Part shown: piece by piece, positions 14,985 to 21,056 of the stretch
How positions within the stretch are numbered: the stretch's first letter is position 1
Layout of the letters: every line of letters starts with the position of its first letter
NCBI GenBank assembly: GCA_018812385.1
Contig: JAHJDU010000587.1
Span: forward strand, 1 to 21,056
Direction: 5' to 3'
DNA from: Pseudomonadota bacterium
Lineage (GTDB): Bacteria; Desulfobacterota; Desulfobacteria; Desulfobacterales; Desulfobacteraceae
Length of the DNA stretch: 21,056 nt
The notes under the pieces: model-generated
The model's input: the letters and a program-made list of their open reading frames with translations, nothing else
Told to the model about the DNA's origin: nothing
The model's database searches: none
Translations under genes and position numbers: made by a program

Positions 14985-16265
14985 TTAATCAACCAGAACT
15001 TTTTCAAGCTGTTTAACCATAAAATCCATTTCCTCTTCATTGATAATCAGGGGAGGGGAAATTCTTATGGTATGTCCGTGGCTGTCATTGACAATCAACC
15101 CTAACTTCAAAAGTTTTCTGCAAAAATCCATGGCATTGCCGTCTTTGACTTCTATACCGATGAAAAGCCCTTTACCCCGCACTTCTTTGATGTGGACAGA
15201 TTTTTTGGCAATGGCTTCAATTTTTTCTTTCAGTATCTTACCTTTTCGGGCCGATTGTTCAGCCAGTTTTTCTTCTTCAAACACCTTTAGAGCGGCAGTC
15301 CCTGCCACACAGGCAAGGGGATAACCACCAAAGGTTGATCCGTCTGATCCTTTTGAAAATACCATGTCCATAATTTTTGCATTGGTGATAAAGACCGACA
15401 AAGGAATAAGACCGCCTGATAGTGCTTTTCCAAGAATTACACCATCAGGAACAATATTTTCATGCTCAAAACAGAATTTTTTGCCTGTTCTTCCCATTCC
15501 CACCTGAATTTCATCACATATCAGAAGCAGGTCATTTTCATCTGCAAGATTTCTAAGTCCCTTAAGAAAACCTTCAGGAGGTATCTTCATTCCACCTTCT
15601 CCCTGCATTGGCTCCACAAGGATTCCGCAGGTATTTTTATTGATGGCTTTTTTTACCTGTTCAAGGTTGCCAAATTCAACAGATACAAATCCGGGAGTTA
15701 AAGGTCCAAACCCCTCCTTGTATTTTTTGCTGGATGAAAAAGAAACAATGGAGATGGTTCTTCCATGAAAGTTCTGATCAAAAACTATAATTTCCTGATT
15801 TCCATCTTCAATTCCTTTATGCTTGAATCCAAAATACCGCATGGTTTTTATGGCTGTTTCAACGGATTCCACCCCGCCATTTTTGGGAAGCGCTTTATTG
15901 CCGTGATTTCCAAACCGGGGCCCCATCTGGGGAGCAAATTTTGCGACCTCGGAAAGAAAGATTCCCAAAGGATCTGTGAACAAAACATTGGATAATACAG
16001 AGGCATAATTGCCTATCAGGGCATCCACGACGGCATTGGTGATGGTGGGGTGATGATGGCCTGAATTTGCAGCAGAGTAGGCCGCAAGGCAATCCAGATA
16101 TTTATTGCCTTTTTCATCTGTCAGCCAGCAGCCTTTTGCATGTCTGATAACAAGATTAATCCGGTCATAATGGTGGGCACCATAGTCTTGTTCCAAATTA
16201 AAAATGGTTTTATCATTTTCATTGGAAAATCCGCTGAAATCATGAATTTTTCTCATTGCAGTCAT
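14985..16265 (-). CDS. rocD: Ornithine aminotransferase-like class III PLP aminotransferase
   Basis: A 426-residue class III aminotransferase. DYGAHHYDRINLVI and YLDCLAAYSAANSGHHHP near the N-terminus are ornithine:oxo-acid aminotransferase signatures. The cofactor residues are visible: Asp251 in CDEIQ and the Schiff-base Lys280 in ILGKALSGG. It would convert ornithine and 2-oxoglutarate to glutamate semialdehyde and glutamate in the cytoplasm. One departure is NGGVESVETAIK where the family usually has NSGAEAVETAIK, and a short insert (GPRFGNHGNK, 115-124) precedes it, so the substrate could differ, for example another omega-amino acid. The ATG has GAGGGG upstream. It lies 12 bases downstream of a TrmB-type regulator gene, presumably in one operon. 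Confidence 0.8.
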   Translation of the reverse strand: MTAMRKIHDFSGFSNENDKTIFNLEQDYGAHHYDRINLVIRHAKGCWLTDEKGNKYLDCLAAYSAANSGHHHPTITNAVVDALIGNYASVLSNVLFTDPLGIFLSEVAKFAPQMGPRFGNHGNKALPKNGGVESVETAIKTMRYFGFKHKGIEDGNQEIIVFDQNFHGRTISIVSFSSSKKYKEGFGPLTPGFVSVEFGNLEQVKKAINKNTCGILVEPMQGEGGMKIPPEGFLKGLRNLADENDLLLICDEIQVGMGRTGKKFCFEHENIVPDGVILGKALSGGLIPLSVFITNAKIMDMVFSKGSDGSTFGGYPLACVAGTAALKVFEEEKLAEQSARKGKILKEKIEAIAKKSVHIKEVRGKGLFIGIEVKDGNAMDFCRKLLKLGLIVNDSHGHTIRISPPLIINEEEMDFMVKQLEKVLVD

Positions 16266-16277
16266 GTTACACCCCTC

Positions 16278-17066
16278 TTAATTATCTTCTTTTATTATTT
16301 TATAAATTCTTTTTTCGTCGTCTGTGGGGTCCTGGTGCCGGTCCAATATTTTTTCTAGGAAACAATGGTAGAAATCATGGCGGAGACTGTCCCGGTTAGC
16401 CAGGATAAACCATCGATTTCTTGTCCAGTTGATGGCAGAAATATCTTCTTTGCCTGTTTCAAAGATTCCCACAAGAGCTTCACTTTTATCGGTAATCACT
16501 TCAATGGATTGTCCGCCGATGATCTGCTGCAAATGTTCATGATCCGGGTGTATGACCTGGATATCAAATTTTTTGGCTACTTTTCCCATGGCAATATAAC
16601 GGATTTTCACCCCTCTTTTATCTGCCTGTGTTAAATATTCATCCAGATGTCGGTATGATTTGGGAAACAGCCTGACATAGATTTCTTTTTCAGCAGTTTT
16701 TATCATTTCCATGGCTTTTTCCATGACATTTTCATATCCTGTGATTGTCCAGACAAATTCAAAAGCATCTTTTTGAGATGCAGCCGTAATCTGATTTTCA
16801 AAAGCCTCTATATTGCTGCCAAAGCTTCTTTTCAGTCTTCTGACCAGTTCATCTGAGGGCAGCGGGGCATACTGCCCAGCGTTAACTTCAATCACATATC
16901 CTTTGGAAATAAGGCTCCGCAGCACATCATAAATTCTTGATCTGGCAATCCCTGAAATTTTACTCAACTGGGAACCATTCACGGGATGACTACCCACAAG
17001 CGCCATATAACAGGCTTCTTCATATTGTGAAAATCCAAGGTTTTTTAAATTTGAATACGTATCCAT
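16278..17066 (-). CDS. TrmB-family transcriptional regulator
   Basis: A 262-residue protein with an N-terminal winged helix (LGFSQYEEACYMAL, then SQLSKISGIARSRIYDVLRSLISKGYV, residues about 10-58), typical of TrmB regulators. A coiled linker follows (70-95), and then a C-terminal effector domain from about 105 onward resembling the PLD-like TrmB sensor domain. The effector is unknown; the neighbouring aminotransferase makes an amino acid or keto acid plausible. The ATG has GGAG 8 bases upstream. Its promoter (TTGACA-N17-TATGTT) overlaps a 7-6-7 inverted repeat, which suggests autorepression and joint control of the aminotransferase gene. Confidence 0.85.
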   Translation of the reverse strand: MDTYSNLKNLGFSQYEEACYMALVGSHPVNGSQLSKISGIARSRIYDVLRSLISKGYVIEVNAGQYAPLPSDELVRRLKRSFGSNIEAFENQITAASQKDAFEFVWTITGYENVMEKAMEMIKTAEKEIYVRLFPKSYRHLDEYLTQADKRGVKIRYIAMGKVAKKFDIQVIHPDHEHLQQIIGGQSIEVITDKSEALVGIFETGKEDISAINWTRNRWFILANRDSLRHDFYHCFLEKILDRHQDPTDDEKRIYKIIKEDN

Positions 17067-17082
17067 CTTTTTACTCCAAAGC

Positions 17083-17128
17083 GTTGCTACCTTAATAGCA
17101 ACATAAACCTAAGCCCAATGATTGTCAA
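17083..17128 (-). promoter_or_regulatory. Promoter and overlapping palindromic operator of the TrmB-aminotransferase operon
   Basis: Read on the minus strand, TTGACA (17123-17128) is followed after exactly 17 bases by TATGTT (17100-17105), a good sigma-70-type promoter. The inverted repeat GTTGCTA-CCTTAA-TAGCAAC (17083-17102) overlaps the -10 element and the expected start point, where a bound repressor would block polymerase. The start codon of the TrmB gene is 17 bases further on. Confidence 0.65.
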
Positions 17129-17177
17129 CAATTAAAACCCTTGGTCACCCTTTAAAAAAAATAAAAAAAATATCCCT

Positions 17178-17206
17178 TTGACACTGGGTTTTGAATCAGG
17201 TAAATA
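17178..17206 (+). promoter_or_regulatory. Likely ssb promoter
   Basis: TTGACA (17178-17183), a 17-base spacer and TAAATA (17201-17206) precede ssb. The -35 is perfect and the -10 is weak (three of six). It is divergent from the TrmB promoter, with about 50 bases between the two -35 boxes. Confidence 0.45.
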
Positions 17207-17256
17207 TTTAAAAAAAATGAACATCTTTAAATTTACCCCAAAATAGGAGATAAAAA

Positions 17257-17718
17257 ATGGCTGGCCTTAACAAAGTAATGCTGATTGGAAGATTGGGAAA
17301 AGATCCTGAAATCAGGTACTCCCAGCAAGGTTTGGCAGTGGTGAATTTCTCCATTGCCACCAGTGAATTTTGGACAGATAAAACCACGGGCGACCGTCAG
17401 GAAAAAACAGAATGGCATAATATTGTAGTATTTGGCAAACAGGCAGAGACCTGCGAAAAATACCTGTCAAAGGGCAGTCAGATTTATGTTGAAGGACGAC
17501 TGCAAACCAGTAATTATGAAAAAGAAGGCCAAACCCATTATATGACAAAAGTCGTAGTATCAAATTTTCAATTCCTTGGTGGAAAACAGGATTCCCAGGG
17601 CGGCGGCGGGGGTTACCAGAAATCCGATTCCGGATCAGGTAATCAATTCCAGGGCCAGACAAATCCCGGCATGACAGGTGGCCAGGAATCCATTCCAGAT
17701 GACGATATCCCGTTTTAA
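17257..17718 (+). CDS. ssb: Single-stranded DNA-binding protein
   Basis: A 153-residue SSB. The OB-fold occupies residues 1-105, with MAGLNKVMLIGRLGKDPEIRY, VNFSIATSE, TEWHNIVVFGKQAE and YLSKGSQIYVEGRLQT as the standard blocks. A Gly/Gln/Ser-rich flexible linker follows, and the acidic tail ends in DDDIPF, the tip that recruits repair and replication partners. It binds and protects single-stranded DNA as a tetramer. The ATG has an AGGAGA ribosome binding site. The gene stands alone, divergent from the TrmB operon, and ends before a strong hairpin. Confidence 0.97.
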   Translation: MAGLNKVMLIGRLGKDPEIRYSQQGLAVVNFSIATSEFWTDKTTGDRQEKTEWHNIVVFGKQAETCEKYLSKGSQIYVEGRLQTSNYEKEGQTHYMTKVVVSNFQFLGGKQDSQGGGGGYQKSDSGSGNQFQGQTNPGMTGGQESIPDDDIPF

Positions 17719-17788
17719 TATTTGAGTCCTACGCAGTAATTGGGAAAACAGGCGGTTTTCGTTCAGATAAAATTAGTGTAAAAAATTA

Positions 17789-17830
17789 AACCGCCTCATG
17801 GGCAGTAAGCTTGTTTCCCATGAGGCGGTT
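17789..17830. terminator. Bidirectional intrinsic terminator after ssb
   Basis: AACCGCCTCATGGG (17789-17802) and CCCATGAGGCGGTT (17817-17830) form a perfect 14-bp stem with a 14-base loop. On the minus strand a T-rich run follows at once (TTTAATTTTTTAC); on the plus strand the tail is weaker (ATTT). It lies between the convergent ssb gene and the small gene at 17849-18088 and should serve both. Confidence 0.85.
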
Positions 17831-17848
17831 ATTTAAAAACTAAGTCTG

Positions 17849-18088
17849 TTAGTTAAGCTGTTCTCTCATGGAAATATCATGTTTCATTTCCTGGAGCGTT
17901 TTTTTTGGGAGGGGGATAGATTGTTCGTCCAAATTTCTTAAAACACAAATTTTTTTTAATTTTTCAATGTTGTTTTCCAGTTCTTGCCTTTCTGATTCGG
18001 GTAAATCTGAAAGGCAACTATTATAAGTTTTCTGGCTTTTTATTTTAGCTTTGAACTCCTGGTGCCGTCTCAGTGCTTTGTCTTTCAT
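17849..18088 (-). CDS. Hypothetical charged small protein (79 aa)
   Basis: I do not recognise this protein. It is rich in Lys, Glu and Gln, has two cysteines (25 and 48) and is predicted to be mostly helical; residues 28-47 (LPESERQELENNIEKLKKIC) look like a coiled-coil stretch. It has no signal peptide or membrane segment. The ATG has AGGAG about 9 bases upstream, and the gene ends 18 bases before the hairpin shared with ssb, both of which support a real gene. It is monocistronic as far as can be seen. Confidence 0.65.
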   Translation of the reverse strand: MKDKALRRHQEFKAKIKSQKTYNSCLSDLPESERQELENNIEKLKKICVLRNLDEQSIPLPKKTLQEMKHDISMREQLN

Positions 18089-18214
18089 AATGCAGGCTCC
18101 TTTATAATAGTTTAAAAAAATCTTTACAAAATATACTTTCTAAGCTGCCTTAAAAAGTGATATTTTTTACATGATTAGATAATAAACATTTTAAAAGAGC
18201 TTGGCAAGGCAAAA

Positions 18215-18849
18215 TTATTCTCTTGGATTTTCTTTTCGCCATTGCCTGGGAGTTTTGTAAAAATGGCCCTGTCTCCACATGCCTTTCCCGGCTTGTCTGG
18301 CCCTCTCCTCCTCTTTTAAATAGGTCTGTGAGTCAAGATTTTTTGGCCGCCGTCCCGTATACACCTGGCCAGGCCTGCTTTTATCATTTCCAGATTAATA
18401 TTTTTACCATCGGCAAAGACTTCTGCCAATTGTCTGTTATAAGCGTCTGTCCCATAAGTTTTAATCGCAACCTTTTTATCACCCAGCAAATTGATTAAAT
18501 ATTGTTTTGCCTTTTGGCTGTAGGGCTGGTCTTTCTGGCCGTTAAATCCAATTTCAGGACAATCAATTCCCACAAGCCGTATTTTGAATATCAGATCAAG
18601 CCCTTTGACCTGGATGGTGTCTCCATCAAAAATCCTTACCACCTTGAATAACAGGGCTTTATTTTTTGGAGACAACAGTTTTTTAAAAATCGCCTTACTT
18701 TCCTTTTGTTCTTCAACTGCTTCATTTTTGGGTGGAGAAACATTGGTAAAATGTTTTGTCCCTTTTTCATCAATCCAGAAATAAATATTTCCATAAAGAA
18801 AAATGCTTAAAAAAAGGACAAGGGAAATACGAAAGAAAGTTTTTATCAT
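18215..18849 (-). pseudogene. DUF4124-thermonuclease (SNase) protein gene with a single-base frameshift
   Basis: The frame from ATG 18849 encodes an N-terminal membrane anchor (4-22), a DUF4124 segment (FWIDEKGTKHFTNV, about 25-38) and an SNase domain with VRIFDGDTIQV, IRLVGIDCPE and YNRQLAEVF. After AGLAR it changes frame and stops at 18316. Shifting frame at about 18363-18366 restores the missing SNase C-terminus: VYTGRRPKNLDS, then YLKEEERARQAGKGMWR and QWRKENPRE, ending at 18215. One missing base, probably a G in AGGTGTAT, accounts for the break. The joined protein would be about 211 residues, an exported or anchored Ca-dependent nuclease. It may be a recent mutation, a phase-variable site or an assembly error; the catalytic core is otherwise intact. 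Confidence 0.85.
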
Positions 18850-18967
18850 AAGAAATGGTTTATCATATTTTTTTATCAGAACAAAGCTATCCCATTTTTT
18901 TGTTACTAAAACCTCACGATCTTTTTTTTATACAAAAACAAGTAGGAATAAATAAAAAGGCAAATCC

Positions 18968-19135
18968 ATGCTACTGAATAATTTCCCCAAAAAAGATAAA
19001 TTCTTAACCCTTACAAAAAAGTACTATATTGAAAAGCGGTTTAATGATCTAAGGTCCGTTACAAATCTACCCATAAGTGTCGGTTTTGGTATATCTAACC
19101 CACAAGATGTTAAGGTAATTTCAAAATTAGTTTAA
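18968..19135 (+). pseudogene. trpA: Fragment of tryptophan synthase alpha subunit
   Basis: A 55-codon frame opens at ATG 18968. Residues 28-55 (LRSVTNLPISVGFGISNPQD, then VKVISKLV) match the late part of TrpA, where LRKVTDLPIAVGFGISTPEQV surrounds the phosphate-binding Gly motif. Everything before the Arg-Phe-Asn-Asp region and after KLV is missing: no TIM-barrel start, and no catalytic Glu or Asp. No other trp gene lies nearby. It looks like the scar of a deletion or of imported DNA. A possible AAAGG lies about 8 bases before the ATG, so a short peptide might still be made, but it would not be an enzyme. Confidence 0.6.
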
Positions 19136-19241
19136 CTTTTTGTTAAATTTCCTGAGCGAGGGTCACTTTATCCTTGTATACGGATTTCATATTCACTATA
19201 CCTTTGCGGGTACGATCGTATTTAAGAATAGAGGTTACAAT

Positions 19242-19709
19242 ATGTCATTAAAAGCTGTTATTGAATATTTTTCAGAATACAATATGGATCACCGTGTTAT
19301 GGTCTTAGAAAATTCCACAGCAACAGTAGAAGAAGCTGCCCAAGCCCATGGAGTAGATCCTGATCAGATAGGAAAGACACTATCGTTTAAATTCGACGAG
19401 GAACCGATTTTAATTGTCGTTGCCGGCAAAGCGAAGATTGATAATAAAAAATATAAAAGGTATTTCTCCAAAAAAGCCAAGATGCTCAATAAAGATGAGG
19501 CCCTGGAGCATACCGGACATGCAATAGGTGGAGTTTGTCCTTTTGGATTAAAGAAAACAATTAACGTTTACCTGGATGTATCACTGAAAAAACACTCGGA
19601 AGTTATTCCAGCTGCCGGAGACCGGTATTCTTCAATACGATTGACCATAGAAGAACTTGAAAAATATTCAAACTGTAAAGAATGGGTGGACGTCTGCAAA
19701 TATGATTAG
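19242..19709 (+). CDS. ybaK: YbaK/EbsC-type aminoacyl-tRNA deacylase
   Basis: A 155-residue protein of the YbaK/ProX editing family, full length for the group. It shows the typical TVEEAAQAHGVDPDQIGKTLSFK block (residues about 26-48), with the conserved Lys, then LIVVAGKAKIDNKKYKRYF, then HAIGGVCPFGLKK with the conserved GGxxPxG motif, and an IPAAGDRYSSI end. Such proteins hydrolyse wrongly charged tRNAs, mostly Cys-tRNA(Pro) or Ala-tRNA(Pro). The ATG at 19242 is preferred because GAGG lies 8 bases before it and family proteins begin here; the frame is open for 34 codons further upstream without homology. It is an intact gene among fragments. Confidence 0.88.
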   Translation: MSLKAVIEYFSEYNMDHRVMVLENSTATVEEAAQAHGVDPDQIGKTLSFKFDEEPILIVVAGKAKIDNKKYKRYFSKKAKMLNKDEALEHTGHAIGGVCPFGLKKTINVYLDVSLKKHSEVIPAAGDRYSSIRLTIEELEKYSNCKEWVDVCKYD

Positions 19710-19731
19710 ACTTCTGCCATCTATATATTTT

Positions 19732-20001
19732 TTAGTCTATGATTGCAGGGTAGGATAAATGCCACCCTTTCTTTGGTTTACACATCTCTCTAAATGTATT
19801 GTCTTGGTATCCTAAACTATTCCAGGCTCGGAATATTCCACCTTCGGATAATCTTGAGTTCAAAAAAATGATATTACCATCTAATCCTCCGTGGGGGGCA
19901 ATAATTGTAATATTCGACCCCAGATCCTGAATCCGAATTCTGTAATCCTGATTTAGAATTTCATTGGCAGCAAGTGTTTTGAAATCCGAATATTTATCCA
20001 T
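19732..20001 (-). pseudogene. Truncated poly-gamma-glutamate hydrolase-like (YjqB family) fragment
   Basis: The first 40 residues (DKYSDFKTLAANEILNQDYR, then IRIQDLGSNITIIAPHGG) resemble the start of the PF05908 poly-gamma-glutamate hydrolase family, including the zinc-site APHGG. The family then continues with GIEPGTSEIA and about 150 more residues. Here the sequence departs at once (LDGNIIFLNSRL) and ends at residue 89. I find no continuation of the family in the other two frames, so a large deletion or rearrangement is likelier than a single frameshift. No good ribosome binding site precedes the ATG. The family is common in phages and Bacillus; the match is by memory of the N-terminus only. 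Confidence 0.45.
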
Positions 20002-20026
20002 TTGACTAAAGATACATTAAAAATTA

Positions 20027-20398
20027 CTAAACGAAAGCATAAATAAGAAACGCGCCGAATGCCACAGCTATAGTTCCTCCAATACGCCCAATAGGCTTTG
20101 CAAAAGACAAAGCCCACAACATTAAACGATTGAAATTCCGACGTCCCATTAATGCCATAATTATAGCAGCGGTAATAGAAAACCAGCCAATAATTTCAAT
20201 TGTAAACGGAAATTTTGATTCGTTGCTTTGGTATATCAATAAAACACCAAGAACAATTCTAACTACGACAGCCAAAATATGTAGGAACAGCTTATCCAAG
20301 TTACTTCGAAGAAATCCGAATATAGCTTCTGGATTTATTATAATTACTATTCCGGCCAAAAGAGTCAGAGCGCCAAATATTATTATCAATAAGATCAT
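20027..20398 (-). CDS. Small integral membrane protein, unknown function
   Basis: A 123-residue protein with about four hydrophobic segments (1-20, 40-60, 68-88 and 105-123) and short charged loops, such as GFLRSNLDKLF and MGRRNFNRLM. It ends in GAFLIYAFV. I know similar uncharacterised inner-membrane proteins from marine and aquatic proteobacteria, without a function. The frame is open back to 20464, but ATG 20398 is preferred: GGAGA lies about 10 bases upstream and the first membrane segment starts here. It is a single gene with low-GC codon use like the rest of the right end. Confidence 0.65.
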   Translation of the reverse strand: MILLIIIFGALTLLAGIVIIINPEAIFGFLRSNLDKLFLHILAVVVRIVLGVLLIYQSNESKFPFTIEIIGWFSITAAIIMALMGRRNFNRLMLWALSFAKPIGRIGGTIAVAFGAFLIYAFV

Positions 20399-20854
20399 TA
20401 CTCTTGAATCTCCAAATATTTTACAATTTATATGAGATACACAGGCAGATTTACGGTACATCAAAAAGCATAATAATGCAAAAAAATGCTTTGCCTTGAC
20501 CAGAATCGATTTTTATCGGAATTATCGTTTCGAATATTTTTGGTATCTTTATGGATTTGGTCCTCTGAATACTCCCCACAGGGATAATAATCCTTGATCT
20601 GCCGTCCTGAACAATATAGCCAGTTATGTCCGGTCTTTGAAAAATAATCCACCTTGATAAAATTAATTTTTAATTTGTGTCCATGATAAAGTTTCACACA
20701 GAGATCTTTCCGACTATCAGGCACGTTTAATAAAGGGAGCTTAAGAATACTATTTGAATGGCTGAATATTTGAAAAGTTATGAATCGTTGCAAGTAAACC
20801 TGACTTTTTGAGCCAGCTCAAAAGTACTATGCCATGCGACTAACAAACCAATTT
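20399..20854. other. AT-rich stretch with one doubtful ORF
   Basis: No recognisable gene. A minus-strand frame (20461-20793, 110 codons from a TTG with only AGG upstream) is open, but it has no family resemblance, is rich in Asn, Lys, His and Tyr as random AT-rich DNA would be, and may be a decayed gene. AAAGCAT and ATGCTTT form a small inverted repeat near 20465-20495, and TTTTGAGC-CA-GCTCAAAA lies at 20806-20823; neither is followed by a T-run in a convincing terminator arrangement. Confidence 0.4.
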
Positions 20855-21056
20855 TAAAAGATCATCATCAAAGCCATGATGAACGACATCTATTCTTTCA
20901 CAGTTTTGTGCGATATAATTTCCGGTCAATAGAGGAACTTGGAATGGAAAAAGACCAGGACTTTTTGTTAAAAACCCCAATGCCCCTTTTCCATCTGGCG
21001 TGGCATTCAATGCAGATTCAAAAAGTAGAATAGCAATATCTGAATTTTTAATAATA
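20855..21056 (-). CDS. Partial hypothetical protein running off the right edge
   Basis: A minus-strand frame is open from the window edge (21055) down to a stop near 20855, about 66 codons with no start needed. Its sequence has a protein-like character, for example SDIAILLFESALNATPDGKG followed by GALGFLTKSPGLFPFQVPLL and GNYIAQNCERIDVV. I do not recognise a family. Only the C-terminal end would be in the window. The exact stop is slightly uncertain from reading by eye. Confidence 0.35.

Noticed and set aside
14973..14998. Direct repeat AACCAGAA at the convergent gene ends
   Set aside because: Only eight bases, one copy falls in the aminotransferase coding end, and no hairpin is formed.
19140..19241. 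Longer YbaK N-terminus from TTG 19140
   Set aside because: The extra 34 residues have no family match, and ATG 19242 has a good GAGG site at the usual family start.
20461..20793. 110-codon minus-strand frame as a gene
   Set aside because: TTG start, weak ribosome binding site, no family resemblance and composition expected of AT-rich noncoding DNA.
20806..20823. Terminator TTTTGAGC-CA-GCTCAAAA
   Set aside because: The two-base centre forces loss of stem pairs and no T-run follows on either strand.
1..21056. CRISPR arrays, tRNA or rRNA genes, complete transposons or prophage
   Set aside because: No regularly spaced repeats, tRNA-like T-arm sequences, transposase or integrase motifs were seen on either strand by eye.

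Overview
The window looks like a chromosomal segment of a sulfate-reducing deltaproteobacterium of the Desulfobacter/Desulfobacula type. The grounds are an AhbB-type siroheme decarboxylase (heme made via siroheme), a deltaproteobacterial-style NtrC-family regulator, and a Rieske/cytochrome b operon with ethylbenzene-dehydrogenase-like heme proteins. Base composition is moderate and becomes AT-richer toward the right end. The taxonomic placement is inference from gene content only. I saw no rRNA, tRNA, CRISPR array or complete insertion sequence.

Left part (1-7314): the 3' end of a transketolase gene, then yjbQ, on the plus strand. Facing them on the minus strand are a Na/phosphate symporter gene and a DUF1178 gene one base apart. 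Next comes a tight minus-strand operon mtnA - ahbB-like - B12-binding radical SAM, with 14- and 11-base overlaps. Two possible tiny ORFs precede mtnA.

Centre (7315-14968), the most interesting part: a membrane sensor kinase and an NtrC-type sigma-54 activator overlap by about 29 bases. They are followed by a 241-base control region and five plus-strand genes. The control region holds three 16-bp copies of an imperfect palindrome with core GTGTGRCATGYCACAC, and then a -24/-12 sigma-54 promoter with exact GG-N10-GC spacing. The genes encode a five-cysteine small protein, a Tat-exported Rieske protein, an exported EB_dh-type heme protein carrying CX3CH, a b6-like cytochrome b fused to a subunit-IV-like half, and a second EB_dh-type paralog. 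No cytochrome c1 or f is present. My reading is a non-canonical quinol-oxidising bc-type complex whose periplasmic electron acceptors are the two EB_dh-type proteins, switched on by its own two-component system.

Right part (14969-21056): an ornithine-type aminotransferase lies downstream of, and 12 bases from, a TrmB-family regulator, whose promoter overlaps a 7-6-7 palindrome. ssb diverges from this pair and ends at a strong bidirectional terminator. Beyond it the segment looks eroded: a small unknown gene, a thermonuclease gene broken by a single-base frameshift, a tryptophan synthase alpha fragment, an intact YbaK-type deacylase, a truncated poly-gamma-glutamate-hydrolase-like fragment, a small membrane protein, and a partial frame running off the edge.
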